From an uncultured Bradyrhizobium sp. (GTDB lineage Bacteria > Pseudomonadota > Alphaproteobacteria > Rhizobiales > Xanthobacteraceae): DNA of 64,000 bases. The stretch covers positions 1 to 64,000 of the forward strand of contig NZ_CAKZJO010000082.1 of assembly GCF_936943645.1 (NCBI RefSeq), in the 5' to 3' direction. Numbering within the stretch: the stretch's first letter is position 1; every line of letters begins with the position of its first letter. The notes under the pieces were generated by a model, which was given only the letters and a program-made list of their open reading frames with translations, was not told the origin of the DNA and did no database searches. This document shows positions 33,131-41,537 of this stretch, piece after piece. Position numbers and translations under genes: made by a program.

Positions 33131-34693
33131 ATGACAGATGAAATGGCGACCCAGGAGCGGATCTTTCGGACGCTGACCGACCATCCCGGCGTGACGCAGA
33201 TCGACACGCATGGCGCCGCAGTATTCCTCGACGGGATGCGCGCGCTGAAGATCAAGCGTGCCGTGAAGTTTCCTTTCCTCGACTATTCGACGCTCGAGAA
33301 ACGCAAGGCCGCTTGCGAGGAGGAAATCAGGATCAACCGGCCGTTGGCGCCGCAGATCTATCATCGCGTCGTCGCGATCACGGAAGAGCCGGATGGGTCG
33401 GTGCAGGTCGACGGTCCCGGTCGGCCGATCGAGTACGCAGTCGATATGTCGCGTTTCGACGAAAGCAGGACGCTGGATCATCTGGCAAAGGCCGGGCCGC
33501 TGGATGCGAAACTGGCCTCGGCTGCCGCCGACGCGATTGCGGCTTCGCACGCGGCGGTGATTCACGCCGAGGGAGAAGCATGGGTCGCGTCCATCCCTGG
33601 CTTGATCGACGGCAACAGTCTCGGCCTGCGGGCTGGCGGCCGCTTCAACGCTGACGAGATCGACAAGCTCGGCAAAGCTTCCCACGAGGCATTCCTGCGC
33701 CTGCGTTCTCTGCTCGCAGAGCGCGGCCGGCAAGGCTTTGTGCGCCGCTGCCATGGCGATCTGCATCTGGCAAACATCGTTTTGCTCGATGACCGGCCCG
33801 TGCTGTTCGACGCCATCGAGTTCGACCCGCAGATGGCAACCGTCGACGTGCTCTATGATCTCGCCTTCACGCTGATGGATCTGCTGCATCATGATCAACC
33901 CAGCGCCGCCAACATCGTCCTGAACCGCTATCTCGCCGCGACGTCTGCCGACAATCTCGACGCGCTCTCGTTTCTGCCGCTGTTCATGTCGATACGGGCC
34001 GCGATCCGCGCCCAGGTGACTCTGGCACGGCTGAAGCCACCGCACTCCGATGACCTCGCCATTCTGGATGAGGCCCAACGCTATTTCGACCTTGCCAGGA
34101 CGCTGATCCATCCGGCCGCTCCGCGCCTGATTGCCGTGGGCGGCTTGTCAGGCACCGGCAAGACGGTTCTGGCGCAAACACTCGCGCCTCTCGTCGCACC
34201 GCCGCCCGGAGCCGTCGTGCTGCGCAGCGACGTCGTCCGCAAGCAGATGTTCGGCGTCGAGGACACCCACCGCCTGCCGCCATCCGCCTACACGCCGGAG
34301 CATGCGGCCCGTGTTTACGATACGCTCGCTCAGCGGGCCCGGCGGGTGCTGGCGCAAGGGCATTCGGCTGTCATCGACGGCGTGTTCGCGCGCGAGGACG
34401 AGCGGGACGCGATCGCCGCACTGGCGCGCGAGCGCAACGTGCCGCTGAACGGCCTGTTCCTGGTCGCCGACCTCAAGACCCGGCAGATGCGGATCGGAAG
34501 CCGCCGGGGCGACGCATCCGACGCCACGCAAGAGGTTGCCGCGCTGCAAGAGCACTATAATATCGGCCATGTCGGTTGGGCGACCGTCGATGCATCCGGG
34601 ACGCAAGAGCAGACGCTCGAGAGCTGCAGGGACGCGATCGCTGACGGCAAACAGGGCAATCTGATTGGCGCGGGCAAAGATGGCGCGACCTAG
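33131..34693 (+). CDS. Aminoglycoside phosphotransferase-like kinase fused to an AAA/zeta-like ATP-binding domain
   Basis: About 520 residues in two halves. Residues 1-320 hold a kinase-like fold with the catalytic loop CHGDLHLANIVLLDDRPVLFD and the metal aspartate in DAIEFDP. From about 330 a P-loop domain follows, with Walker A GGLSGTGKTVLAQTL and a later DGVFAREDERDAI segment, as in small ATP-dependent kinases. Proteins of this two-domain type are widespread in bacteria near stress genes; the substrate is unknown and drug resistance should not be assumed. ATG 33131 is chosen; GTG 33110 is possible, and neither has a clear ribosome-binding site. The end overlaps the CHAD gene. Confidence 0.8.
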   Translation: MTDEMATQERIFRTLTDHPGVTQIDTHGAAVFLDGMRALKIKRAVKFPFLDYSTLEKRKAACEEEIRINRPLAPQIYHRVVAITEEPDGSVQVDGPGRPIEYAVDMSRFDESRTLDHLAKAGPLDAKLASAAADAIAASHAAVIHAEGEAWVASIPGLIDGNSLGLRAGGRFNADEIDKLGKASHEAFLRLRSLLAERGRQGFVRRCHGDLHLANIVLLDDRPVLFDAIEFDPQMATVDVLYDLAFTLMDLLHHDQPSAANIVLNRYLAATSADNLDALSFLPLFMSIRAAIRAQVTLARLKPPHSDDLAILDEAQRYFDLARTLIHPAAPRLIAVGGLSGTGKTVLAQTLAPLVAPPPGAVVLRSDVVRKQMFGVEDTHRLPPSAYTPEHAARVYDTLAQRARRVLAQGHSAVIDGVFAREDERDAIAALARERNVPLNGLFLVADLKTRQMRIGSRRGDASDATQEVAALQEHYNIGHVGWATVDASGTQEQTLESCRDAIADGKQGNLIGAGKDGAT

Positions 34694-35651
34694 CACGACC
34701 TCGACGGCCGCTCGCGCCACGCCGGCGGGGCGGCGAAATGCCCTGCCCGGCCGCCTGAGCCCCGGCATGGCCTGCGATACGGCGTTCCGGATCATCGCGC
34801 GCCGTCACCTCGCGGCCGTTCTCGCCCAGCATGACGGCACCTGCCGCGGCGACCCCGACGCGCTGCATCGGATCCGGATCGCACTGACGCATCTGCGCAC
34901 CGCCATCCGCTTCTTCTCGCCGATGGTCGACGACGCCCTGCGGCCGGATGTCTGGACCGAACTGAAATGGCTGAACAGCCAGCTCGGCATGGTCAGGGAT
35001 CTCGATGTGGCGATCGAGCGGGTCATCGCCGAGAGCGACGGTGAACTCACAGTGGTCGCCGAGCTCCAGCACTGGGACGAGAAACGCACCGAGAGCCACC
35101 GCATGCTGGCACGTGCGCTGCAGTCGGCCCGCTATCGCCGCCTCGTCGAGCAGACTTCGGCCTGGATCGAGAGCGGCCCCTGGTCGACCCGGCGCAGCAA
35201 GGAAGCCATCCGACTGCGCCGCTCGACGCTCGCTGAGCATGCAACGGCGAGGCTGACCGAATGGGAAACGACGCTACTCAAGAAAGCGCGAAAGCTCCGC
35301 AGGCTCGACGTCGAAAAGCGCCACAAGCTGCGTCTTCTCAACAAGCGGATGACCTATTCGATCGAATCGCTCCAGGACCTGTTCGCCGAGGACGCCTTGA
35401 AGAAGCAGCAGTCCATCCTCAAGAAATTGCGCAAGGCGCAACGGTCGCTCGGACAATTGAACGACGATGCTCGTGGACAGGCGTTGGCGGCGTCGCTGAA
35501 CGGCGCCGGCCTCGATGCCAGCCATCGCTTCCTCGACCGCAAGCGGGAAAAGAAGCTGTTGCGAGCGGCCTCGGCGGCCTACCGCAAACTGGACAAGACC
35601 AAGCCTTTCCGCTCCTCCGATCTCGCGCCAAATTCCGAGCCGGAAGCTTAG
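34680..35651 (+). CDS. CHAD domain protein
   Basis: About 323 residues, all-helical and very rich in Lys and Arg (for example KKARKLRRL and RKREKKLLRA). It shows the conserved-histidine pattern of CHAD domains (ALHRIRIALTHLRTAIRFF; GMVRDLDVAIE). CHAD proteins bind polyphosphate and have been found on polyphosphate or PHA-related granules in Ralstonia. Here the gene converges on the PHA synthase gene with a four-base overlap, which fits a storage-granule role. ATG 34680 overlaps the kinase gene by 14 bases, so the two are coupled. Confidence 0.85.
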   Translation: MARPSTTSTAARATPAGRRNALPGRLSPGMACDTAFRIIARRHLAAVLAQHDGTCRGDPDALHRIRIALTHLRTAIRFFSPMVDDALRPDVWTELKWLNSQLGMVRDLDVAIERVIAESDGELTVVAELQHWDEKRTESHRMLARALQSARYRRLVEQTSAWIESGPWSTRRSKEAIRLRRSTLAEHATARLTEWETTLLKKARKLRRLDVEKRHKLRLLNKRMTYSIESLQDLFAEDALKKQQSILKKLRKAQRSLGQLNDDARGQALAASLNGAGLDASHRFLDRKREKKLLRAASAAYRKLDKTKPFRSSDLAPNSEPEA

Positions 35652-37501
35652 GTGTGGACGTAGTCCCCCGGCGCATCTGGCAGGCCCGCAGCGCCTCCAA
35701 CGCCGATCTGGGGTGGATCGCAGGGCGCGCCGGAGCGCGCCGCCAGCCATTTGGCCCATTCCGGCCACCACGACCCTTCAACGTGCGGAGCCAGCTTCAG
35801 CCATTCGTCCGGACCGACATAGGGCGCGTCCTCCGCCTTGGTCAGCACCTGATAGCTGTGGCCGGGCTCCTCCGGAGGCGCAACGACACCGGCATTGTGG
35901 CCGCCGCTCGTCAACAGGAACGTCACGTCGGCATCGACCTGATAGTGGATCTTGTAGACGGATCGCCACGGCGCCACGTGATCGGCGAGCGTGCCGACCA
36001 CGAACATCGGCGCATGGATATCGGACAACGAAACGCTGCGGCCATCGACGTGGTAGCGCCCCTCGGCCAGATCGTTGTCGAGGAACAGCTTTCGCAGATA
36101 TTCCGAGTGCATGCGATACGGCAGCCGGGTTGCGTCCGCGTTCCACGCCATCAGATCGTTCAGCGGCGCGCCCTCGCCCATCAGGTAATCGTGCGACAGG
36201 CGGGACCAGATCAATTCGTTGGAACGCAGCAGCTGAAAGGCACCGGCCATCTGCGTCGTGTCGAGATAGCCGCGCTGCCACATCATGTCTTCGAGAAAGG
36301 CAACCTGGCTTTCATTGATGAAGAGCGTCAGCTCACCGGCCTCGGTGAAGTCGGTCTGGGCGGCAAGGAGCGTGACGGTGCCGAAGCGGTTGTCACCGTC
36401 GCGCTCCATCGCAGCGGCGGCGATCGACAGCAAGGTGCCGCCAAGACAATAGCCGAGCGCGTGGATCTTTTGGCCCGGTACGATCAGGCCGATCATGTCC
36501 AGCGCGGCCATGACGCCCAGCCTGCGATAATCGTCGAATGCGAGATCACGATCCCTCGCATCCGGGTTGCGCCAGGAGATCGCAAACACCGTGAAGCCCT
36601 GGCCGGTCAGATACTTGACCAGCGAGTTCCGCGGCGACAGATCGAGGATGTAGTATTTCATGATCCAGGCCGGCACGATCAGGATCGGCTCGGGCCGGAC
36701 CTGCGCCGTGGTCGGATGGTATTGAATCAGCTCGATCAGCTCGTTGCGGTAGACGACCTTGCCGGGCGACGCCGCCACCGTCTTGCCGACCACGAACTGC
36801 GCGTCATCAGCCAATCTTGCGTTGGAGAGCAGGCGCATCAGGTCGCTGCACCAGTTCTGCCAGCCGAAGACGAAATTCTCCCCGCCACTCTGGAACGCCT
36901 TTTCCAGAACCTTCGGATTGGTCGCTGCGAAATTCGACGGCGCCAGCATGTCGAGCGTCTGGCGCACCGAGAACTCGACGATGGCTTCATTGGCGTGCGA
37001 CACGCCGCGCACGCCGGTCGTAGCATCGTGCCACCAGCGTTCTCCGAGCAGGAATGCCTGCGCCAGCAGATTGAACGGCGCTGTCTCCCATTGAGGCCCG
37101 CTGAAGCGGCGATCGCGCGCCTGCGGCTGAATCACGGACCACGGCTTCTGCTCCGGCGACGTCGCATGCGCGACAGCTTCGGCCAGCCGGCCGGTGTCGC
37201 GCAGGATGTTGCGGGAAATCTCCATCTGGCGCTGCGGCGCCGCAGCGAGATGCGAACTCCAGTCGAGCCAGGCGAGCGACAAGGCCAGCGGCGAAATGCC
37301 GCCCGTGAATCGCGCCAGCATCGCGCGAAACGCGCGGTCGAGGGGATATGGCTCCGATACAGGCAAGGGATCGGCGGCAGCCGGCATCCCTGCAAGCTTC
37401 TCGGAACTCACTGTCGGGGCTTCGAGACCCGCGGCGGGATTGACGGGAAGAGCCTGCACTGCCGGCTCCTCGGCCCGTGGAAATATCTGCACGACGCTCA
37501 T
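35648..37501 (-). CDS. phaC: Class I poly(3-hydroxyalkanoate) synthase
   Basis: A 617-residue PHA synthase. An N-terminal PhaC domain (WLDWSSHLAAAPQRQMEI) precedes the alpha/beta-hydrolase part. The lipase-box-like GYCLGG holds the nucleophile Cys352. ADHVAPWRS and SGGHNAGVV supply the aspartate and histidine of the triad. It polymerises hydroxyacyl-CoA into storage polyester on granules. No phaA, phaB, phaP or phaR gene is adjacent, so this is likely one of several synthases. An FNR box centred at 37575.5 with TATCCT at 37542-37547 lies upstream, pointing to low-oxygen induction. Confidence 0.93.
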   Translation of the reverse strand: MSVVQIFPRAEEPAVQALPVNPAAGLEAPTVSSEKLAGMPAAADPLPVSEPYPLDRAFRAMLARFTGGISPLALSLAWLDWSSHLAAAPQRQMEISRNILRDTGRLAEAVAHATSPEQKPWSVIQPQARDRRFSGPQWETAPFNLLAQAFLLGERWWHDATTGVRGVSHANEAIVEFSVRQTLDMLAPSNFAATNPKVLEKAFQSGGENFVFGWQNWCSDLMRLLSNARLADDAQFVVGKTVAASPGKVVYRNELIELIQYHPTTAQVRPEPILIVPAWIMKYYILDLSPRNSLVKYLTGQGFTVFAISWRNPDARDRDLAFDDYRRLGVMAALDMIGLIVPGQKIHALGYCLGGTLLSIAAAAMERDGDNRFGTVTLLAAQTDFTEAGELTLFINESQVAFLEDMMWQRGYLDTTQMAGAFQLLRSNELIWSRLSHDYLMGEGAPLNDLMAWNADATRLPYRMHSEYLRKLFLDNDLAEGRYHVDGRSVSLSDIHAPMFVVGTLADHVAPWRSVYKIHYQVDADVTFLLTSGGHNAGVVAPPEEPGHSYQVLTKAEDAPYVGPDEWLKLAPHVEGSWWPEWAKWLAARSGAPCDPPQIGVGGAAGLPDAPGDYVHT

Positions 37502-37568
37502 GGCTGAATGGTCCCAAGGGCTGCTGTTCTACGTCGGCGGAAGGATATGGCGAGGCTTCCCACAAGCG

Positions 37569-37582
37569 TTGAGCTGCATCAA
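37569..37582 (-). promoter_or_regulatory. FNR/FixK box 7 (phaC)
   Basis: TTGAGCTGCATCAA, centre 37575.5. TATCCT at 37542-37547 on the minus strand gives a start near 37535, about -40.5. Confidence 0.6.
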
Positions 37583-37633
37583 ATCCGGGCGCGTATCACA
37601 ATTGCTTCATCAGGACAGACGGGCTTCGTCCCA

Positions 37634-37647
37634 TTGACCTGAGTCAA
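37634..37647 (+). promoter_or_regulatory. FNR/FixK box 8 (CBS-BON gene)
   Basis: TTGACCTGAGTCAA is a perfect palindrome of the form TTGAC-N4-GTCAA, centre 37640.5. TAGTTT at 37669-37674 gives a start near 37681, about -40.5. Confidence 0.7.
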
Positions 37648-37711
37648 GCCGCACCTCGATACCCGGGCTAGTTTGCCCGCATTGAAATTCGACAAGCCAG
37701 CGGAGTTGTCC

Positions 37712-38440
37712 ATGCGCGCCCACCAGATCATGACCCGGTCGGTCATCTCGGTTACCCCCGACACCAGCATCGTCGAGGCGGCGAATATCATGCTCAAGCG
37801 GCATGTCAGCGGTCTCACGGTCGTCGACGATAGCGGCAAGCTGGTCGGCGTCGTCTCCGAAGGAGATTTCATCCGCCGCAGCGAAATCGGCACCGGGCGC
37901 AAGCGTGGGCGCTGGCTGCGGTTCATCCTCGGTCCGGGCAAATCCGCCAGCGACTTCGTCCATGAGCACGGCCGCAAGGTCGCGGAGGTGATGACCGACT
38001 CGCCCGTGACCATCACGGAGGACACGGCGCTTGCCGAGATCGTCGACCTCATGGAGCGCAACAACGTGAAGCGGCTGCCCGTGGTCCGCGGCGACAAGGT
38101 CGTCGGGATCGTATCGCGGGCCAATCTGCTGCAGGCGGTGGCAGGGCTTGCGCGTGAAGTGAAGGATCCGACAGCGGACGACGACCACATTCGCGGCCGC
38201 ATCATCGACACCATGGAGAAGAACGACTGGTGCCCGTTCGGGCTGAACGTCATCGTCCGTGACGGCATCGTTCACCTCAGCGGCGTCATCACCGAAGAGC
38301 GCACGCGGCAGGCCGCGATCGTCGCTGCGGAGAACGTCGACGGCGTGAAGAAGGTGCACGACCATCTGTGCTGGGTCGACACCATGTCGGGCATCTACCT
38401 GAATTCGCCCGAGGACGACGAGCTCTCCAAGGCGAGCTGA
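37712..38440 (+). CDS. CBS-pair and BON domain protein
   Basis: A 242-residue protein. Two CBS motifs (residues about 1-60, MRAHQIMTRSVISVTPDTSI, and about 90-145, VAEVMTDSPVTITEDTALAE) form a Bateman module that senses adenine nucleotides. The C-terminal BON domain (about 165-225, NVIVRDGIVHLSGVITEE) usually binds phospholipid or protein surfaces. There is no signal peptide. ATG 37712 has GGAG eight bases upstream. Divergent from phaC, each with its own FNR box. It may be an energy-sensing regulator of a membrane process; the partner is unknown. Confidence 0.88.
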   Translation: MRAHQIMTRSVISVTPDTSIVEAANIMLKRHVSGLTVVDDSGKLVGVVSEGDFIRRSEIGTGRKRGRWLRFILGPGKSASDFVHEHGRKVAEVMTDSPVTITEDTALAEIVDLMERNNVKRLPVVRGDKVVGIVSRANLLQAVAGLAREVKDPTADDDHIRGRIIDTMEKNDWCPFGLNVIVRDGIVHLSGVITEERTRQAAIVAAENVDGVKKVHDHLCWVDTMSGIYLNSPEDDELSKAS

Positions 38441-38446
38441 CGCGCG

Positions 38447-38911
38447 TCAGCGCGGAATGACGGCGGTGGCCTCGATCTCGACGCGCGCCGCCTTCTCCAC
38501 GAGGCGCACCACCTGCACCAGCGCCATCGCCGGGTAATGCGCGCCGAAGATGGCACGATAGATCTTGCCGAGCTCCTTCAGGTTGGACAGGTACTCGTCC
38601 ATGTCGACGACGTACCAGGTCAACCGCACGAGGTGCTCGGGCCGCGCCCCGGCCTCGCCCAGGATCGCTGCGATATTGCTCAGGGTCTGGCGCACCTGGG
38701 CGACGAAGCCGTCGGCGAGACGCTCCTCGACATCCCAGCCGATCACCCCACCGGTGACGACGATGCGTCCCTCGGCGGCCATGCCGTTGGCATAGCCCTT
38801 CGGCATCGGCCACCCCGACGGCTGGAGCACCTGGACCCGCGAAGGGGTGTCATCCTCGGTGGCTGTCGGCAGCACCGCGAGCTGCGGGCCTTTCGGCGTC
38901 GTCACGGACAA
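38447..38911 (-). CDS. RidA (YjgF/YER057c) family protein
   Basis: About 154 residues. The C-terminal two thirds match RidA: VVTGGVIGWDVE, TLSNIAAILGEAGARPEHLVRLTWYV and ALVQVVRLVEKAARVEIEATAVI, with the conserved arginine and glutamate. RidA-type proteins hydrolyse reactive enamines and imines formed by amino-acid or amine metabolism. It is the gene after the CoA ligase in the same direction, 15 bases apart, so it probably clears an imine intermediate of the aromatic pathway. The start is unclear: TTG 38911 has GAGGG eight bases upstream, and GTG 38905 is an alternative. Confidence 0.85.
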   Translation of the reverse strand: MSVTTPKGPQLAVLPTATEDDTPSRVQVLQPSGWPMPKGYANGMAAEGRIVVTGGVIGWDVEERLADGFVAQVRQTLSNIAAILGEAGARPEHLVRLTWYVVDMDEYLSNLKELGKIYRAIFGAHYPAMALVQVVRLVEKAARVEIEATAVIPR

Positions 38912-38926
38912 TTCTTCATCCCTCTG

Positions 38927-40618
38927 TCATTCCGCAGCGACGCCTGAGGACGTCACGGCGGCTTGCGCCAGTTGCCGTAGGGCAAAGCGCTTCAATTTTC
39001 CGGTCTCGGTCTTCGGCAGTTGCGTCACGAACTCGATGGCCCGCGGATATTTGTACGGCGCGATCTCGCGTTTGACATGCTCCTGCAGTTCGGCCACCAG
39101 CGCTGCGTCCGGCGTCACGCCGGCTGCCGCAATGACATAGGCCTTCACGATCATGCCGCGCGCTTCGTCTGGAGCGCCGACCACGCCGCACTCGGCGACC
39201 GCCGGGTGCGTGAGCAGCGCCGCCTCGACGTCGGTGCCCGCGATATTGTAGCCGGCCGACACGATCATGTCGTCGGATCGGGACTGGTACCAGAAATAAC
39301 CGTCGCTATCCATGAGATAGGTGTCGCCGGTGATATTCCAGCCGTTCTGCACGTATTTGCGCTGGCGCTCGTCGGCGAGATAGCGGCAACCGGTCGGCCC
39401 CCGCACTGCCAGCTTGCCCATCGTGCCCGGCGGCAGGTCGCGACCGTCGTCGTCGACGATCTTGGCCTCATAACCCGGTACGGGCTTTCCGGTAGCGCCC
39501 GGGCGGATCTCGTCCTCGGTCGCGCTGATGAAGATGTGCAGCAGCTCGGTCGAGCCGATCCCGTCCATCAGCTTGAGTCCGGTAGCCTTGAGCCAGGCAT
39601 CGAAGGTCGGCTTGGGCAGGGTCTCGCCGGCGGAGACGCATTTTCGCAGCGAGGAGATGTCGCGGCCGGCAAGCTTGCCGATCATGGCACGGTACGCGGT
39701 CGGGGCGGTGAAGCAGACCGTGATCCTGTATTGCTCGATCGCCGTCAGAATATCGTCCGGCGTCGTCTTCTCCAGCACCACGAAGGAGGCACCGATGTGC
39801 ATCGGAAACAGCACGCCACCGAAGCCGAAGGTGAAGGCGAGCGGCGCCGAGCCGACGAAGCGATCCTTCTGCTCGGCGCGCAGGATGTTGCGCGCATAGC
39901 CGTCGCAGACCGCGAGCATGTCGCGGTGGAAATGCATGGTACCCTTGGGATCGCCGGTCGTGCCCGACGTGAAGGCGATCAGGCAGACATCGTCGGAGGT
40001 GGTGTCGACGGCCTTGAACTCCGCACTCGCGTCGCCGATGAGCGCTTCGAGCGCGTCCGGCGCGCCATTGCCCCAATAAACAACCTGCCTGAGATTCGGC
40101 GCGGCAGCTTTCGCCTTCTCCATTTCCTCGGCGAGCTTGCCGTCGCACAGCGCCAGCGTGATCTCCGCCTTCTGGATCGGATACGACAATTCCTTGGCGC
40201 GGAGCAGTGGCATGGTCGCCACCACGATGCCGCCGGCCTTGATCACCGCGAGATAGGTCGCAACCATCATCGGGTTGTTGGCCGAGCGCAGCAGCACCCG
40301 ACCGCCGGTCACAAGACCGAGCTTGCCGACCAGCACGTTGGCGATGCGATTCACCAGCGCCTGCAGCTCGCGATAGGTGTAGCTGACGGCAGGACTGATG
40401 ACACAGGGTGCGTCGCCATGACCCTGCTCGACCCAGCGGTCGAGGAAGGAGCTGACGCAGTTCAATCGAGGCGGATAGTTCAGCTCCGGCCGCGTGAAGA
40501 TGAATTCGGGCCACAGCTCGCGCGGTGGCAGATGCTGCCGCGCGAACGTATCAACATGGGCCGTCGCGGCGTTGCCGTCATGCGAGCCCTTCACTTGAAC
40601 CTTGGCGGCGTTGGCCAT
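38927..40618 (-). CDS. Benzoate/2-aminobenzoate-type CoA ligase
   Basis: A 563-residue AMP-forming ligase. FTSGTTGDPKGTMHFHRD is the phosphate loop; GIGSTELLHIF, NGWNITGDTY and the C-terminal KTETGKLKRFALR (catalytic lysine) are present. The N-terminus LPPRELWPEFIF and the GSTELLHIF motif are typical of benzoate- and 2-aminobenzoate-CoA ligases. It activates an aromatic acid as its CoA thioester for the monooxygenase/reductase encoded 4 kb away. AAAGGAG precedes ATG 40618, and a copy of the 16-base operator-like motif lies 51 bases upstream. The exact acid is inferred from the neighbour. Confidence 0.88.
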   Translation of the reverse strand: MANAAKVQVKGSHDGNAATAHVDTFARQHLPPRELWPEFIFTRPELNYPPRLNCVSSFLDRWVEQGHGDAPCVISPAVSYTYRELQALVNRIANVLVGKLGLVTGGRVLLRSANNPMMVATYLAVIKAGGIVVATMPLLRAKELSYPIQKAEITLALCDGKLAEEMEKAKAAAPNLRQVVYWGNGAPDALEALIGDASAEFKAVDTTSDDVCLIAFTSGTTGDPKGTMHFHRDMLAVCDGYARNILRAEQKDRFVGSAPLAFTFGFGGVLFPMHIGASFVVLEKTTPDDILTAIEQYRITVCFTAPTAYRAMIGKLAGRDISSLRKCVSAGETLPKPTFDAWLKATGLKLMDGIGSTELLHIFISATEDEIRPGATGKPVPGYEAKIVDDDGRDLPPGTMGKLAVRGPTGCRYLADERQRKYVQNGWNITGDTYLMDSDGYFWYQSRSDDMIVSAGYNIAGTDVEAALLTHPAVAECGVVGAPDEARGMIVKAYVIAAAGVTPDAALVAELQEHVKREIAPYKYPRAIEFVTQLPKTETGKLKRFALRQLAQAAVTSSGVAAE

Positions 40619-40668
40619 CGCACGCTCCTTTCAGCATGGATTGCACCCGGCAGCACGATCTGGAAAAC

Positions 40669-40684
40669 ATTTTAGGCTTAAAAC
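40669..40684. promoter_or_regulatory. MarR-type operator, site 1
   Basis: ATTTTAGGCTTAAAAC, near-palindromic (ATTTTA - GGCT - TAAAAC), in front of the CoA ligase. Confidence 0.65.
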
Positions 40685-40766
40685 AATTCGGCGCAATAGC
40701 GGATTTTGGGCATGGTTTGCTTTTTCCTGCGGCAAAAAGGGATTGGGCGGCCCGCCCGCCCTGCGC

Positions 40767-41297
40767 TTACGGCCGGCGGCGGGCGGCAGATTTCTGCGCC
40801 GACGCCTTGGTCTTGGCGAGCAGCCGCATCAATTCGCGCACATCTTTCGGCGAGAGATCGGCGAACAGATCCGCAATCCAGGTCTCGTGTTCCGCAGCCA
40901 TGCGGCGGAACTCGGCGCGACCGAGCTTTGTGAGGCGGATCACCTGGACACGGCGATCCGTCTCCGAGGTCCGCCGGTCGAGATGGCCGGATTCCACGAG
41001 GCGCTCGACGAGACCGGTGACGTTGCCGTTCGACACCATCATCCGCTTGGAGACATCGGACAGCGTCATACCGTCAGGCGCCTTGTCGAGCTGCGCCATC
41101 AGGTCGAAGCGGGGCAGCGTGACGTCGAACCGTTGCCGCAGCCGGCCCCGGACCTCGCCCTCGATCAGCGTCGTGCACGTGAGCAGGCGCAACCACAGCC
41201 GGAGCTCGTCGGCGTGATCTTCCGGCGTTTCGACGGCCTTGGTCTCGGAATCGAGCATCGCGGTGCAGTCACTCTCGGCGGGCATTGGTGCCGGCAC
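40767..41297 (-). CDS. MarR-family transcriptional regulator
   Basis: A 176-residue winged-helix regulator: FDLMAQLDKAPDGMTLSDVSKRM, the recognition region MVSNGNVTGLVERLVESGHLDRR, and the wing SETDRRVQVIRLTKLG. MarR proteins of aromatic catabolism commonly repress and are released by aromatic acids or their CoA esters. Its position between the ligase and the transport gene, and six copies of one motif in surrounding promoters including two in front of itself, make it the likely regulator of the cluster. The start may be GTG 41297 (GGGGAA just before it) or ATG 41285. Confidence 0.88.
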   Translation of the reverse strand: MPAPMPAESDCTAMLDSETKAVETPEDHADELRLWLRLLTCTTLIEGEVRGRLRQRFDVTLPRFDLMAQLDKAPDGMTLSDVSKRMMVSNGNVTGLVERLVESGHLDRRTSETDRRVQVIRLTKLGRAEFRRMAAEHETWIADLFADLSPKDVRELMRLLAKTKASAQKSAARRRP

Positions 41298-41309
41298 GGA
41301 TTCCCCAAC

Positions 41310-41325
41310 ATTTTGAGCTTCAAAT
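41310..41325. promoter_or_regulatory. MarR-type operator, site 2 (marR promoter)
   Basis: ATTTTGAGCTTCAAAT, 13 bases upstream of the MarR start codon; probable autoregulation. Confidence 0.65.
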
Positions 41326-41378
41326 AAATCGGGTCCGGCCGCAAGTCCAAAGCTGCAACAATCGACCGCACCGCAACT

Positions 41379-41394
41379 TCTTTAGGCTTCAAAT
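41379..41394. promoter_or_regulatory. MarR-type operator, site 3 (binding-protein promoter)
   Basis: TCTTTAGGCTTCAAAT, 69 bases from site 2, in the region shared with the divergent ABC binding-protein gene. Confidence 0.6.
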
Positions 41395-41537
41395 AATTGG
41401 CGCGCCACTTGCATGCGCCGCTGCCCGCAAGATGGCGACACTTTGAGCGCTGCTTGCCGCGGCTGCCATCATCGGCATAAGCTTGGATTGGAGTACGCGG
41501 CTTGCAGCGCTCGCCGATAGTCACGAGGGGACAGATC

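Noticed and set aside
33131-34693. Aminoglycoside resistance gene
   Set aside because: The kinase fold is shared with many housekeeping kinases; the fusion to a P-loop domain and the stress context do not support drug resistance.
35261-37507. 748-codon plus-strand frame opposite phaC
   Set aside because: Shadow of the PHA synthase gene and of the CHAD gene end; no motif or start signal.
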